Assembly (NCBI GenBank): GCA_964036315.1
Contig: OZ038507.1
Coordinates: 58,824,502 to 58,888,501, forward strand
Reading direction: 5' to 3'
Length of the DNA: 64,000 bases
Origin: Acanthosepion esculentum
Taxonomy: Eukaryota; Mollusca; Cephalopoda; Sepiida; Sepiidae
The translations under genes were made by a program, and so were the position numbers. The notes below the pieces were generated by a model. That model saw only the letters and a list, made by a program, of their open reading frames with translations, ran no database searches and had not been told where the DNA came from. This document shows positions 24,302-35,371 of the stretch, piece after piece; the first letter of the stretch is position 1; the number at the start of each line of letters is the position of its first letter.

Positions 24302-24310
24302 TGTATAGAC
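23755..24310. repeat. TA, GA and GATA microsatellites
   Basis: (TA)n at 23755-23778, 23882-23931 and 24126-24178; (GA)n and (GATA)n at 24020-24070 and 24178-24302. Confidence 0.95.
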
Positions 24311-24779
24311 ACATAATGATATATTACCGGAATATGAAATGCTTCACTACACACAAACGGTCAATGTTAATCATGATGCAGAACAAATGAACGATCCCAA
24401 AGAGGCAATGAAGCTGAATGGACCTGATCGGCATTAGACCGATTATTCAACATGAAACTGATCGACCCTCCTGAATGACATAACCACACAGCCATTAAAG
24501 AAATCGGCTGGGTTGTTCTGACACGTCCACAAAATTTCCTTCAGATTACCGACCTTTTTTCGTCGCTATCGAACAATTTCTTTCAACAACGTGACATTAT
24601 GAAAGTCAAAAGCTAGTGATTTCTGTCATGGAGACATTGGACAGTTAGTAGGTCGTTGGCAGGAAATGGTGGATAATGAAGGGAAACAGAGCAGAACTAG
24701 TAATAAATAAGTATGAAAATAAACTGTAGATAATGAACGAATTCGTGTCAAAAAAATGAATAGGCTAGGATAAATAGGA
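24311..24779. other. Apparently unique non-repetitive stretch
   Basis: About 470 bp of mixed composition without a recognised repeat or long frame, between two GATA blocks. Nothing assignable. Confidence 0.5.
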
Positions 24780-24819
24780 AGAGATAAATAGATAGGAACA
24801 CATTTAGATAGATAGATAC

Positions 24820-24859
<40 letters not shown>

Positions 24860-24873
24860 GAACACATTTAGAG

Positions 24874-24907
<34 letters not shown>

Positions 24908-25040
24908 GAACACATTTAGATAGATAGATAGATAGATAGATATATATATAGAGAGATAAGAATAGACTAAGATAGATAGATAGATAGATAGGAACATATT
25001 TAGATAGATAGATAGATATATAGAGAGATAAGAATAGACT

Positions 25041-25082
<42 letters not shown>

Positions 25083-25197
25083 TGAATAGACTGAGATAGA
25101 TAGATAGGAACACATTTAGATAGATATATAGATATATAGATATGAATAGACTGAGATAGATAGATAGATAGATAGATAGATATGAATAAACTGAGAC

Positions 25198-25243
<46 letters not shown>

Positions 25244-25252
25244 GAACACATT

Positions 25253-25314
<62 letters not shown>

Positions 25315-25360
25315 TGAATAGATTTAGATAGATATATTGATAGATAGATATGAATAGACT

Positions 25361-25415
<55 letters not shown>

Positions 25416-25424
25416 GAATACATT

Positions 25425-25478
<54 letters not shown>

Positions 25479-25865
25479 TGAATAGACTGAGATAGATAGA
25501 TAGATAGATAGGAACACATTTAGATAGATAGATAGATAAATAGATAGATAGATATGAATAGATTTAGATAGATATATAGATAGATATGAATAGACTTAGA
25601 TAGATAGATAGATACATAGGAATACATTTAGATAGATAGATAGATAGATATGAATAGACTTAGATAGAGAGATATGAATAGACTAATATAGAGAGATAGA
25701 TAGATAGATAGATAGATAGATAGGTAGGAACATATTTAGATAGATACAAAGATATGAATAGACTGACATAGATAGATAGATAGATAGGTAGATAGATAGA
25801 TAGGAACATATTTAGATAGATATGAATAGACTGGGATAGATAGGAACACATTTAGATAGATAGAT
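24780..25865. repeat. ~1.1-kb TAGA satellite with recurring interruptions
   Basis: (TAGA)n broken at intervals by two recurring words, aggaacacattta and atgaatagactgagat, giving a higher-order pattern of variable length. Related interruptions occur in the CTAT arrays at 33.8, 36.8 and 57.2 kb on the other strand. Confidence 0.95.
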
Positions 25866-26339
25866 GTTGTCATGCCGACAATCAGAACACATTAGTTGGC
25901 CCCTAAGGCATCTGTTCCTTCAAATCGGTAAGCTTGGTCTTTTGGGTGAACATTCCTTCAAACGTGTGTAATTTGGCCATCTCATAAGCCGGAACAAATT
26001 GTTTCCCTCGACAACAGGAATAATAAGTGTTGACATCTCTGCCTTCCTTAAGGAGAGGCCAACTCATGGCTTCATTAATTCACTTTACAATTCTTTATAA
26101 TTATTCGCAATTCGATAATGTCTAGTCACTCGCTGAAGGCTACCGAAGGATTTCTCTTCACACAAAGAATTCTCATCCGCTTGTGCGTATTTCTACTGAC
26201 TCGTCCCTGTCATTTAAATAAATGCGGCAAATTCTTTTCTTTTTCTCGTTAATAAGTTCCGACATTATTTACTTCGTTATCTAGCGTTTTACAATGATAA
26301 ACCCGAATGAAAGTTCATTTGTTTTGATATTTACTTATA
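25866..26339. other. Apparently unique stretch
   Basis: No repeat or coding sequence recognised between the TAGA satellite and the TTC/TTA tract. Confidence 0.5.
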
Positions 26340-26438
26340 TATTTAGTTACTTTTTTCTTCTTTTCTTCTTCTTCTCCTCCTCCTTTTCCTCCTTCTTCTT
26401 CTTCTTCTTCTTTTCTTCTTTTTCTTCTTCTTCTTCTT

Positions 26439-26514
<76 letters not shown>

Positions 26515-26516
26515 TT
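26340..26516 (-). repeat. (TTC)n passing directly into (TTA)n
   Basis: TTC-rich 26352-26466, then (TTA)n 26467-26511. On the minus strand this reads (TAA)n then (GAA)n, placed at the 3' end of the RLE-type fragment that follows. Confidence 0.95.
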
Positions 26517-26529
26517 TATTTTATTTCAT

Positions 26530-26877
26530 TTCCAAGAGTTCTAAGATCAGGAATGCAGCATGACATTTTCCACTAATCTTTTTTCTTAAAAAATAAACAA
26601 ATAAAATAGGTCCACACACGTTTTACATAAATAAAGACCTACGTAAGGTGTGAGCTGTAATTGTAAGTGCAATGTTTTGTATTTCGTTGTCACCTGTAAT
26701 TGTGAATACAACTTTTTTGTACCTCGGTGACAACTGTACGTGTCATTTTTTGTGTTTCGGCGTGAGCTCTACTTTGAGTACATTTTTTTTATTTTTTATT
26801 TCGGCGTCACCTGTACTTGTGAGTACAATTTTTGTATATTGGTGTGAGCTGAATTTTGAGTACAATATTTTGTATTT
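26530..26877 (-). repeat. ~45-60 bp tandem repeat made from RLE-type element tail
   Basis: On the plus strand about five degenerate units at 26644-26877, each like ggtgtgagctgtacttgtga followed by gtacaatttttgtattt. One copy of the unit occurs in each sister fragment at 27788-27830 and 28178-28225, so the array is an internal expansion of this retrotransposon's C-terminal/3' sequence. 26530-26643 carries the family's 3' end (atgacattttccacta and ctaagatcag). Confidence 0.75.
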
Positions 26878-26885
26878 ATTATTAA

Positions 26886-26934
<49 letters not shown>

Positions 26935-27778
26935 TCTATATGTTATGTTTCCTGCTTTGTATCCTGTAGAGCCGAGTCCAGACTATAGTCTTTAGGGCCT
27001 CTAGGACAATTGTCATTTAATTGATAGCCCTTTTCTTAGTATATGGCATGTTCTTAGTAGGACGATCATCTGGGCAACTTGTATGCTGATGTTACCTGGG
27101 ACACTCTTAGTAAAATTGTCCATTCCTTTTCTCGCGAGACCCAGTGCTCCTATTACTATTGGTACAGTCTCAGTCTTCATTCCCCACATCCTGTTAATCT
27201 CGATCTCCAGGTCCCTGTATTTGGACAATTTCTCGATAATTTTCATGGCGGTGTTTCTCTCAGATGGTGCTGCTATCTCAATAAGCACACATTTCCTGAA
27301 TTTCGTGTCTTTTAGGATAATATCCGGTCTGTTGGCCTTTATTTCCCTGTCACTTTGAATTGGCATGTCTCAGAGGATAGTTACATCGTTATTTTGCGTA
27401 ACTGTGTCTGGTTTGTGCTCATACCATCTCTCAGTGGTTTCGATTTTGTGCTGTGTATATCTTCCATTGCACACATGTCTCTACCATTTTATGACCGTGG
27501 GTATATTCAGTTTTTGCCAGTTCCGGACATCCTGAGATAATATCGTCGAGAGTTTCATCATATTTTCTGCGGATCCTGCATTTCGGGTTACTTCCATCTT
27601 TGATTATGCGGCAGAGGTAGGATCTGATTTCGAGGCTTTGGTCCTGAGCTGCAGTAATTAAGACTTCTGTCTCAGCTTTCAGCCCAGTGCTCCTCAGCCA
27701 CTGATGTGTTTTGTGTTGGTCCACAGAGCATTTTTGTAAAAAATACAACTTAAGACCACATACAATTCCCATACACAA
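26878..27778 (-). mobile_element. RLE-type non-LTR retrotransposon, C-terminal half
   Basis: Two open segments. 27431-27778 carries HQWLRSTGLKAETEVL and a CCHC-type finger with one Cys replaced by Arg (CRIRRKYDETLDDIISGC). 27013-27366 carries the restriction-like endonuclease core RPDIILKDTKFRKCVLIEIA (RPD-x-E pattern) and IEINRMWGMKTETVPIVIGA, ending LRKGLSIK. The true 3' end with a (TAA)n tail is 26878-26935. Stops and a shift around 27367-27430 break the frame. Family: R2/R4/NeSL group by domain order. Confidence 0.85.
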
Positions 27779-28022
27779 AACCCTTAGTAATGGTGTGAGC
27801 TGTACTTGTGATTACAATTGTTAGTCTTTCTTTAAGGCATGAGCTAACAAGATTCCCATCATTTAGTCTTTTCCATCAATCCGAGATCTCCAACTAAAAC
27901 TGGAAATATTGTTGTCCTTATTTTTAGATTTCCACTTCAAGATGTAAGTATATTGTATTTTGATAGTTTTTTGAAGATCTTTAGAGGTACATAACCATCT
28001 GCAGGGACTAAAATGCCAATAT
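27779..28022 (-). mobile_element. RLE-type retrotransposon tail, short copy
   Basis: A 3' fragment (PADG.VPLKIFKKLSKY, IFPVLVGDLGL equivalents) placed immediately after the (TAA)n that ends the next copy (28025-28045, read on the minus strand). Confidence 0.7.
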
Positions 28023-29466
28023 CCAGTATCCATTATTATTATTATTATTATTACCGTTATTTTATTTCCTTTGATTTCTGATGTGTACTCATTTCTTTTC
28101 GGATCCCGCCTAAGGACCTAAGGTTAGAAATAGCATCATGACATTTTTCACTAGAAAAAAAAATACATAGACAAAGCCCTTCGTAAGGTGTGGGCTGTAC
28201 TCGTGAGAAAATGTTTTGTATTTCTTTAAGGCATGGGCTTCCAGTAGACTAATTAAAGGGATTCAATTAGTCCACTGGAATCTTTTCCAACCAATCCGAG
28301 GGCTCCAACTTCAACAGGGATTGTTGATGTTCCCATGTGTCACATTTTTGAGATTTCAATTTCAAGGTCCTTGTATTTTGGTAGCTTTTTGAAGATCTTC
28401 GATGATACATTACAGTCTGCAGGTACTGCCATATCAATAAAGAGACAACTTTTTTGTGTGTGCTAATTTTAATAACAATGTCTGGGCGGTTAGCTTTGAT
28501 TGTTCTGTCTGTATGTATCGTGTAGTCTCATAAAATTATAACAGGTCCTATCTCCGTAACCGGGTCTGGGTTGTGTTCGTACCACTTTCTTTCAGTTTCC
28601 TTCCCGTAGAAGTTACAGGTTTTCCAATTCAAATATTGGCCAACTCTGTCATGCTGGGGTTTATATACACTGGGTGCCAATACCGTGCATCCTGATACAA
28701 GATGGTCAATTGTTTCTGGGTAATTATCACAGAACCTGCATTCTGGGCTAATACTATATTTTAGTATGTGTGCTTGATAATTTCCATGTTAACAAGCACT
28801 GATCCTGTGCAGCAAGGATAAAACCTTCCGTTTCAGCTTTTAACCCCGCACTACGTAGCCACTGATGGGTAAGGGGCTTGTCTACGTCAGCTTGTTTGGT
28901 ACGGACAGAGTACTGGCCATGAAGCGGTTTATCTTGCCATTGTTTCCGTATCTGGTCGGTTGCATTTGTTTTTGCTTTCTTTTTTATGTATTTTGCAGCT
29001 TCAATCGGTGCATTGTGCGTTACTTGTATTTCTGCACCCATTTGAACCTCCATTTTGAACTTGTTAGCTTCTTTTATTACGGAATAAAGGCGCTTGCTAT
29101 TTTCATGTTCTTTGACACATATCATCATCCAGTCTTCTGTAGTTTCCAGGTATCCTTGAAAGCCAATTGTTGTAGTTTTGTAGGACACTTCTAGTTGAAC
29201 TAATCCTCTGCCTCCTTCGGATCTGGGAACATACAGACGATCAACATCAACACTTTGGGATGATGCATGCGGTAGCAAGTGAGGAGCATTCTCGTTTTGG
29301 CGTTCATTTGCTTTATTTCAGCTATGGTCCAGTTAAGGACGTTAAAGCTGTATTGCACCACAGGGACAGCCAAGGTGTTTATGGCTGATATTCTGTTTTT
29401 TGAGTTCAGCTCGGTATTTAGTACCAGACGCACACGCCTGTAGTACTCCCTTCTTACCTTCTCCTT
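28023..29466 (-). mobile_element. RLE-type non-LTR retrotransposon, longest copy (~1.4 kb)
   Basis: From the RT thumb to the 3' end: MKEKVRREYYRRVRLVLNTE, RISAINTLAVPVVQYSFNVL, DRLYVPRSEGGRGLVQLEVS, HQWLRSAGLKAETEGFILAA, then CRFCDNYPETIDHLVSGC (C-x2-C-x..H-x4-C finger), DRVGQYLNWKTCNFYGKE, the RLE start IKANRPDIVIKI, and the 3' tail ending aggaaataaaataac plus TAA repeats. Frameshifts near 29230, 28755 and 28440. 5' truncated beside a (TAA)n at 29477-29518. Inactive. Confidence 0.85.
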
Positions 29467-29477
29467 CATTTGGTTAT

Positions 29478-29518
<41 letters not shown>

Positions 29519-29822
29519 GTATTTCGATTTCTACTGTGGTCACGCTACCTACCTACTTAGCGGGAAGATCTAAGGCATGTAGTGGTGTGTTGTTATTGCT
29601 ATATTTCATAATTTGTTTTTCTAACTCCCATAATATGCCTAGCGTTACATGGACAATGTTCTTAGTGTGTGGGCTATTCTTATTAAAACTAATTTCTTGT
29701 ATTTCTCTTAAGCTGGGATTTCCAGGGACTTTTTCAATAAGTTGTTGTGTTCCTTTTTTATCATTCCAAGAGCACCTACTATGATTTGTTTCATTCTTCT
29801 TCTTCTTCTTCTTCTTCTTCTT

Positions 29823-29853
<31 letters not shown>

Positions 29854-29880
29854 TTATTATTATTATTATTATTATTATTT
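29467..29880 (-). mobile_element. (ATT)n, RLE-type tail, then (TTC)n(TTA)n
   Basis: (ATT)n 29477-29518; 29530-29792 is another reverse copy of the family tail (VGALGMIKK and VPGNPSLREIQEI equivalents); (TTC)n 29793-29851 and (TTA)n 29852-29879 follow. Confidence 0.75.
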
Positions 29881-30048
29881 ACGGTTACGCAAAGACACGT
29901 ATTTTTTTCACATTTTTATTCTTGTATGCATATTTTAGACATAACTTGAACAAGCTAGATATACGCTCGAAATATCATAAAAACTTGTCTTTCCTTTCTC
30001 TTTTCTTTCGCACTCGTTTTCTCCTAACTTATATTAAATCATATTAAT

Positions 30049-30480
30049 TTCCCTCGAAACGACGAACAGACACACTGACACAGATACAGGTGGAACGGTA
30101 TGCCCACGTCTTGCTCACTGTCGGTACACTGCCGTTGGGTGCAGAAGCGGGTGGACTTGTTTCACCCGAGGAAGTAACTGGAAAGCAGCAGGCTTCGCCG
30201 CTCCCGTTTACGTCTGGTCTTGTTTGGCGTATGTCACATGAAGGTTGACAAGTTGAAATCTAATAGGCGCCGGGAGAAATGAATACGAGAAATGATTGTA
30301 AAGAATAGAAAGAGCAAATAAGCAGAGAAGAGGTTGGTCAAAAGGGAAAGACGAGAAGAAAAATAAAATAATAATGATAATAATAATAACGGCCATTTTT
30401 TTGACGAACATCGCACGGCCCGATAGAGTGAATAAGTAAAAATAAGTTTTAAACTAAAAACATGACATAAAAATAAACAA
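30049..30480. other. Unassigned, moderately GC-rich stretch
   Basis: 30049-30240 is higher in G and C than its neighbours (gttgggtgcagaagcgg, ccgaggaagtaactgg). No recognised feature. Confidence 0.45.
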
Positions 30481-30529
30481 AACACACCCTGAAATGGTGA
30501 CAATGAATCGAATAATAATAATATTTTTA

Positions 30530-30800
30530 CATAAAATGATCAATGGAAAATGTCATGGAGCCATTTCTGACCTTAGGTCTCTGGTTGGGACCCAGAAGGA
30601 AATATGTATACAGGAGAAATCAAAGCAAATAATAATAATAATAATAATGATAATAATAATAATAATAATAATAATTTCTGTTTGAGGAAAAAATGAATAT
30701 ACCCCGAGACATAAAATGGTAGAGAGATTTGTGAACTGGAAGATATGCAAGAAGCACAGCACAAAAAATATGTTTGTGATCGGATGTCGCATGCTTTTCC
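30530..30800 (+). mobile_element. Two RLE-type fragments joined at a TAA repeat
   Basis: 30530-30627 is the family 3' end (CHGAISDLRSLVGTQKE and caggagaaatcaaagcaa); (TAA)n 30628-30675; then 30676-30770 is an internal fragment of another copy (MVERFVNWKICKKH). This is the same nesting into TAA tails as at 17.0 and 28.0 kb. Confidence 0.75.
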
Positions 30801-30996
30801 ACAGTTTTCATCCGATTAAATTGTTGGCGACAGTGGCTCTCCACTACTTCCTGCCCATTATAACACTCAGCAACATTTTACTATTTTACTATTTACTATC
30901 TGTTTTCGGATATATATCTTACATAAAAAAAACATTAATAAAACTAAATACTTTAAATTATTACAATAATATTATTTATATCTATAATTCTCAAAA

Positions 30997-30997
<1 letters not shown>

Positions 30998-31043
<46 letters not shown>
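30998..31043. repeat. (GT)n microsatellite
   Basis: About 22 GT repeats immediately before gatcggatgttg, the possible 5' part of the Helitron-related unit. Confidence 0.95.
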
Positions 31044-31045
<2 letters not shown>

Positions 31046-31955
31046 TCGGATGTTGTTTATGCGTTTCCACGGTTTTCATCCGATTTCGATGAATTTTTCT
31101 TTTGTTTGATAGATAATTCTTCAGTGTCAGTTTTGAGTCCAAATTACACATTCCCCTTCTCTTGGCCAAGCGTTTAATCTCTCTCAAGTGAGGTTACCTT
31201 TTTCATTGCATAAAGCCTACTACTACAGTTTTAAGGAGTTACTTTTCATTATCGTTTATAGCGGTTTCCAATTTAAAGTTTTTTATTGTCCTGTCAGTTT
31301 TTGCATTGCATTCACCACTGTAATAAATAAGTTTACTTTTTTATTACTCAACATTTATTTTTCCAACCTTTCCTAAAGTTATTCAAGCTTAGTGATCCAT
31401 GTAGCTTTACAGTGTTTGCTTCTGGTGTTTGCGTACGGATTCCATTTGATAATTCATACTTGACAAAGTCATGCCGTTAAAGAAAAGAACTTGCCAATGT
31501 CGCAAAACTGCTGCCGCCAGGTCCGCCATGCGAATAAGAAATAACGAATCATATTTAGAACGTTCAGTTTGCCTGTCTCAAAATACCTCTCGGAATGCTT
31601 CAATCAGAGCCACTGAGTCCGAAGATCAACGTAGCCATCGCCTTTCGAGAAGAGCATACCTGAACGCTTCTGTTCGCAAGGCTGAAAATGATCATCAAAT
31701 GACTGAACTGCTGAGGAGAAACGCCTCTTCAACTGTTGCTGTGCGTGAGGCTGAAACAACGCAAAAAACGTCTCTTTTCAGGGCCACCCCATTGAAATTG
31801 TTAAACATTCATTTGGGGATATGCCTCAGTTGCACCAAATTGTTGTTATTAATTTCGAATGTCGGGGGGTCTGACTTTAAACTTAAGCTGATCCAAGTGA
31901 GCGGTAAAAATCCCCAGTAATGAAAGACCCGGTCGAAGACGGGTTATACTGCTAG
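31043..31955 (+). mobile_element. Non-autonomous Helitron-like element (3' end visible)
   Basis: 3' end: a short hairpin (acccg/cgggt around gtcgaag, 31927-31944) followed 8 nt later by CTAG at 31952-31955 and a T, the arrangement known for Helitron termini (hairpin then CTRR before T). The upstream ORF has Helitron-type N-terminal repeats. The 5' boundary is uncertain; ggttttcatccgattt at 31070-31087 also occurs at 30804-30820, suggesting a shared end sequence. Confidence 0.55.
31471..31920 (+). pseudogene. Helitron helicase N-terminal repeat remnant
   Basis: 149 codons from ATG. Residues 1-95 have repeated Arg/Ala/Glu-rich modules (RNNESYLERSVCLSQNTSRN, ESEDQRSHRLSRRAYLNAS, AENDHQMTELLRRNAS) like those preceding the Helitron-like domain of Rep/PIF1-helicase proteins. 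After about residue 100 the frame departs and no Rep or helicase domain follows; the element ends about 35 bp later. Confidence 0.55.
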
Positions 31956-32104
31956 TTTGTGCATAAAATTCAATATTTTAAGAATACCAGATAAAGATAA
32001 CGAATATAGAATCACATGAGAACGTTCGACAACAGAAAGAATTAAAATGGATGCACATAACTCGAAAAGAAAAAAAATTACATAATTATAATGACGACGT
32101 TCCA

Positions 32105-32715
32105 TGCTACAAGAATAGCAAGAATCTATCTGACACATTTATAAGGTTACCATTCGTCCATACTTTAAATTTTGCTGCTACATAATGCCACCACATATTG
32201 ACTGGTGCTCCTACTATATTCTTAGAAATTCTTGATAAAATCCAACGAAGAATGTGCGATGTTATTGGTCCTGATCTGGCATCTCGGACTTTGACATTTT
32301 CCCACAACCTCAACGTAGTTTCACCGCGACTTTAAAAAAAATACTTTCATGGTAATTGCTCTGGTTAATTTCCTCTGTATTACCTAGGGTTTATGAATTT
32401 AAGCGCACCACAAGACTGGCGTCAAGGTCTCGTCATTTTGCAATTGAAATAGCTAGATATAACCGTATGTTCTGTTCAAAGAGTTTCATCTATGGCGCTT
32501 CTCGTTTGTGGAGATTTGTGACGGTTTCTTGCTTTCCAGTCAACTTTGATCTTCAAAAATTTAAAAGCAATGTCAATCGTTATCTTATGACTCCTTAATT
32601 TCTGTTTTTTTTTTATTGTTCTCTAGCCTTACATACTTTTTTGTTTTTCTCATAATCTCTAACACACAGTTAACCCTTGCGACTTAGTAGCATTATTGTA
32701 GTGAAATGATTAAAA
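32105..32715 (+). mobile_element. CR1/Jockey-type retrotransposon 3' fragment, unexpanded
   Basis: Carries single copies of LEILDKIQRRM-like and DLASR segments, then FKRTTRLASRSRHFAIEIAR, NRMFCSKSF..ASRLW and LQKFKSNVNRYLMTP, and a 3' UTR with acccttgcgacttagtag. Several shifts. Shows the single-copy state of the unit tandemised at 19.0-19.5 kb. Confidence 0.8.
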
Positions 32716-32738
32716 AAATCTTAATACTGGAATATCTG

Positions 32739-32741
<3 letters not shown>

Positions 32742-32813
<72 letters not shown>

Positions 32814-32912
32814 GAAATGGACAAAGTCCGACAATTATTTAAAGACATTTTTATGTTTAACATTGTTTTTATAGAATGTCTTTAAATAATTGTCGGACTT
32901 TGTCCATTTCAT
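32742..32912. repeat. (TA)n tract followed by perfect-arm hairpin
   Basis: (TA)n 32742-32809. Then an inverted repeat: arm 32815-32848 (aaatggacaaagtccgacaa ...) and arm 32877-32910, with a ~28-bp spacer. The right arm is also the start of the SINE that follows. Confidence 0.9.
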
Positions 32913-33235
32913 AAAGTGAGACGTCATCTGTTTACATTTGATACGCCATGAGCAGTTATGAATGTACGTGAGAGATTCATGGAAGATTGAAGTTTATAAG
33001 CAGTAAATTCGACCTTGTCAACCGAACGATCCTCAGTGTCCGAATCGGTTAAGGCACGTCAGGCTATATGACGGTTCCGTATAGGATACAGGTTCAAATC
33101 CTGTCGGAGGACGAATATTTTCTATGAAAATTTCTCGGACATTCAGGCCGGTAAATGTTATTTAATACTGTTTATTATAAACAGAACATTTACTTAAATA
33201 CTTGTATCTATAAAAACAATATTAAACATCAAATT
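32870..33235 (+). mobile_element. tRNA-Ser-type SINE, copy A
   Basis: Unit: leader (gtcggactttgtccattt, gacgtcat, gattcatggaagatt), tRNA-like core, then a tail (aaaatttctcggacattcag, ttatttaatactgtttatta, tacttgtatctataaaaa). The same order is found at 43.1-43.5 and 62.3-62.7 kb. Confidence 0.75.
33030..33112 (+). pseudogene. tRNA-Ser/Leu-like core of SINE copy A
   Basis: Class II tRNA shape: acceptor TCCTCAG against CGGAGGA (6 of 7 pairs), A-box-like gaatcggttaaggcacg, anticodon stem CGTCA/TGACG with loop GGCTATA, long variable arm, T arm ACAGG-ttcaaat-CCTGT. U33 is not conserved, so it is a retroposon head, not a tRNA gene. Confidence 0.7.
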
Positions 33236-33728
33236 TATTTATATATATACATATATATATATTTATATTTATTTTAGCAGCATGTTTTCATTAAGTCATA
33301 ACACACTGAATAATTTAGACAAGTTTTCTCGACGTATTTTCAATAGGGTCCTCACATAATCACGGACAAGCTTCTTAGTTTTCTTATTAAAGGTAGAGAG
33401 AAAATTACCGTGTTGATACATATTCATTTATTTCGAGTACTTTCGACATTAGAATACCATCACCAGCAGTTGGTTTTCCTAAGACAAAAATTGTTGTGTT
33501 CATCATTTTTGTAAGACAAAATTGTTGTGTTCATCATTTTTTTTACTTTTGAATTGAAAAGAACTAAGGTTATGTACAGTACGATGTAAACATCGGTGGA
33601 GGTAACTAAGTTCTGAAATGTCTACAAGTTTTTTTCTAAAAAAAAAAACCCTGATCAGGAGGTACCAGCAACTGACTACCGATTTTCTCATTTTCGCTAT
33701 TTGTAAAAAATAATTAATGCACTTTTTT
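33236..33728. other. Unassigned AT-rich stretch
   Basis: Contains a local direct duplication near 33488-33545 (gacaaaattgttgtgttcat twice) and no recognised coding sequence. Confidence 0.5.
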
Positions 33729-33785
<57 letters not shown>

Positions 33786-34078
33786 TAATCAATCAATCAG
33801 TTTGTATCTATCTCTTTTTCCTTACCTCTCTCTCACTATCTATCTATATATGTCTCGTCATATCTATCTGAGTCTGTTCATTTCTATCGCAGTTTTATAT
33901 CTTTTTATCTATATCTATCTGATTCTGTTCGTATCTATTTATCTATCTATCGATCTATCTATGTATATTCACATCTATCTATCTATCTAACCTATCTATC
34001 TATCTCATTCTGTTCGTATCTACCTATCGATGCCTATTCACATCTATCAACCTATCTCTCTCACTCTGGTCATTTGTA
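33729..34078. repeat. TATC array, left part
   Basis: (TATC)n with interruptions; the mariner and Tc1 elements below separate it from the right part at 36779-37070. Confidence 0.9.
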
Positions 34079-35365
34079 TTAGGTCATCCCATAAGTTCTG
34101 ACCGAATTTTAACTTTTTGTTAAAATGAACGAAATTTAAAGAGTATTTTATAATGTCTAATGGAGCTGAGCATTATTTTTATGTTTAGATGCATTTAGAC
34201 TGATCAAAATTTATTTCAGAGAACAATAAAATTAAATTTTGTTTGATTAAAACCCTGCTAACATGGAAGTACCCAAGAATCATTTGAGGCACATAATGCT
34301 TTATGAGTTCAAGAAAGGAAACTCAGCAGCCGAAGCGGCTAGAAACATTCGCTCAGTTTATGGAGAGAAATGTGTGAATGAAAGAACTTGCAGAAGATGG
34401 TTTGCAAAATTCAGAGGTGGAGATTTCACCCTTGAAGATGAAGATCGAACCGGACGTCCATTTGAGTTTGATGAAAAGCTTCTTGAAGCAGCCCTTGAAG
34501 AAAATCCTGCTTTATCAGTTGAGGAATTGGCAGTGGTTCTCTTTCAAACCATACAACTGTTCATCGTCATCTTCAACAACTTGGAAAAGTTCCTAAACTT
34601 GGAAAATCGGTGCCTCATGAATTGTCTGAAAACAACCTCAAGTCCCGAGTTGACATCTGCTCTTCTCTCCATTCTCGCCAACTTGTTTCACCTTTTTTGG
34701 ATAGACTTGTGACTGGCGACGAAAAATGGATCTTTTATCGAAATGTTAAGCGTCGTAGACAGTGGCTTGGTAAAAGGGAAGGACCCCAGCCACAGCCGAG
34801 AAGTGAACTTCATGGGCAAAAGGTCCTTCTTTCAATCTGGTGGGATTGCCAAGGAATAATCCACTTTGAATTCTTACCATCTAATGCAACAATTAATGCT
34901 CAAATATACTGTCAGAAATTAGAGCGTTTGAACCAAGCTTTGAGGAAAAAAAGAGCTGCTCTAGTGAATCGAAAACAGGTGATGTTTCACCAGGACAATG
35001 CGTGACCACACACAGCAAGAATCACGTCACAAAAGATTGAAGAACTTGGTTGGGAGAAAATTCCTCATCCACCTCATTCTCCCGACCTTGCTCCTTCAGA
35101 CTACCATTTGTTTCGTAACGTACAGAATCATTTGGAAGAAACAGCTTTTGTAACACAGGAAGAGGTTAAAACTGACATTTGTGAGTTCTTCGAATCAAAG
35201 CCAAAAATCTTTTACAGTAATGGAATTAGTAAGCTTGTTAATAGATGGAAGGAATCATAGATAATCAGGGAAAATACAGTGTTGATTGAATCTGTAATTA
35301 AATGTAACATTTGGTCACTTGTTTTCTTTATTCAAAATTCGGACAGAACTTATGGGATGACCTGA
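34079..35365 (+). mobile_element. mariner element, full length with TIRs and TA duplication
   Basis: 1287 bp. Left TIR ttaggtcatcccataagttc starts at 34079 and the right TIR ends at 35365 with the matching reverse complement (one difference at the second base, another in ctgWccg). TA at 34077-34078 and 35366-35367 is the target duplication. Length and TIRs fit mariner. It carries the pseudogene below. Confidence 0.9.
34263..35260 (+). pseudogene. mariner transposase, one frameshift and one nonsense codon
   Basis: About 330 codons. N-terminal HTH (YEFKKGNSAAEAARNIRSVY, CRRWFAKFRGGDFTLEDEDR TGRP) at 34300-34470, a frameshift near 34540, then the DDD domain: VTGDEKWIFY near 34715, MFHQDNA near 34990 followed at once by TGA in place of an Arg codon, PHPPHSPDLAPSDYHLF near 35085, and NRWKES stop at 35258-35260. 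The second and third Asp are 34 residues apart (DD34D). Nearly intact, so a fairly recent insertion. Confidence 0.92.
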
Positions 35366-35371
35366 TATATA

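Noticed and set aside
22847..25851. Long minus frames of SLSLSL / YLSIYLSI residues
   Set aside because: Translations of GA and GATA microsatellites in whichever frame lacks stops.
33005..33235. Hammerhead ribozyme inside the tRNA-Ser SINE
   Set aside because: On the opposite strand cctgaatgtccgagaaa resembles part of the core, but CTGAATG lacks the required GA and no GUC plus stem I is present.
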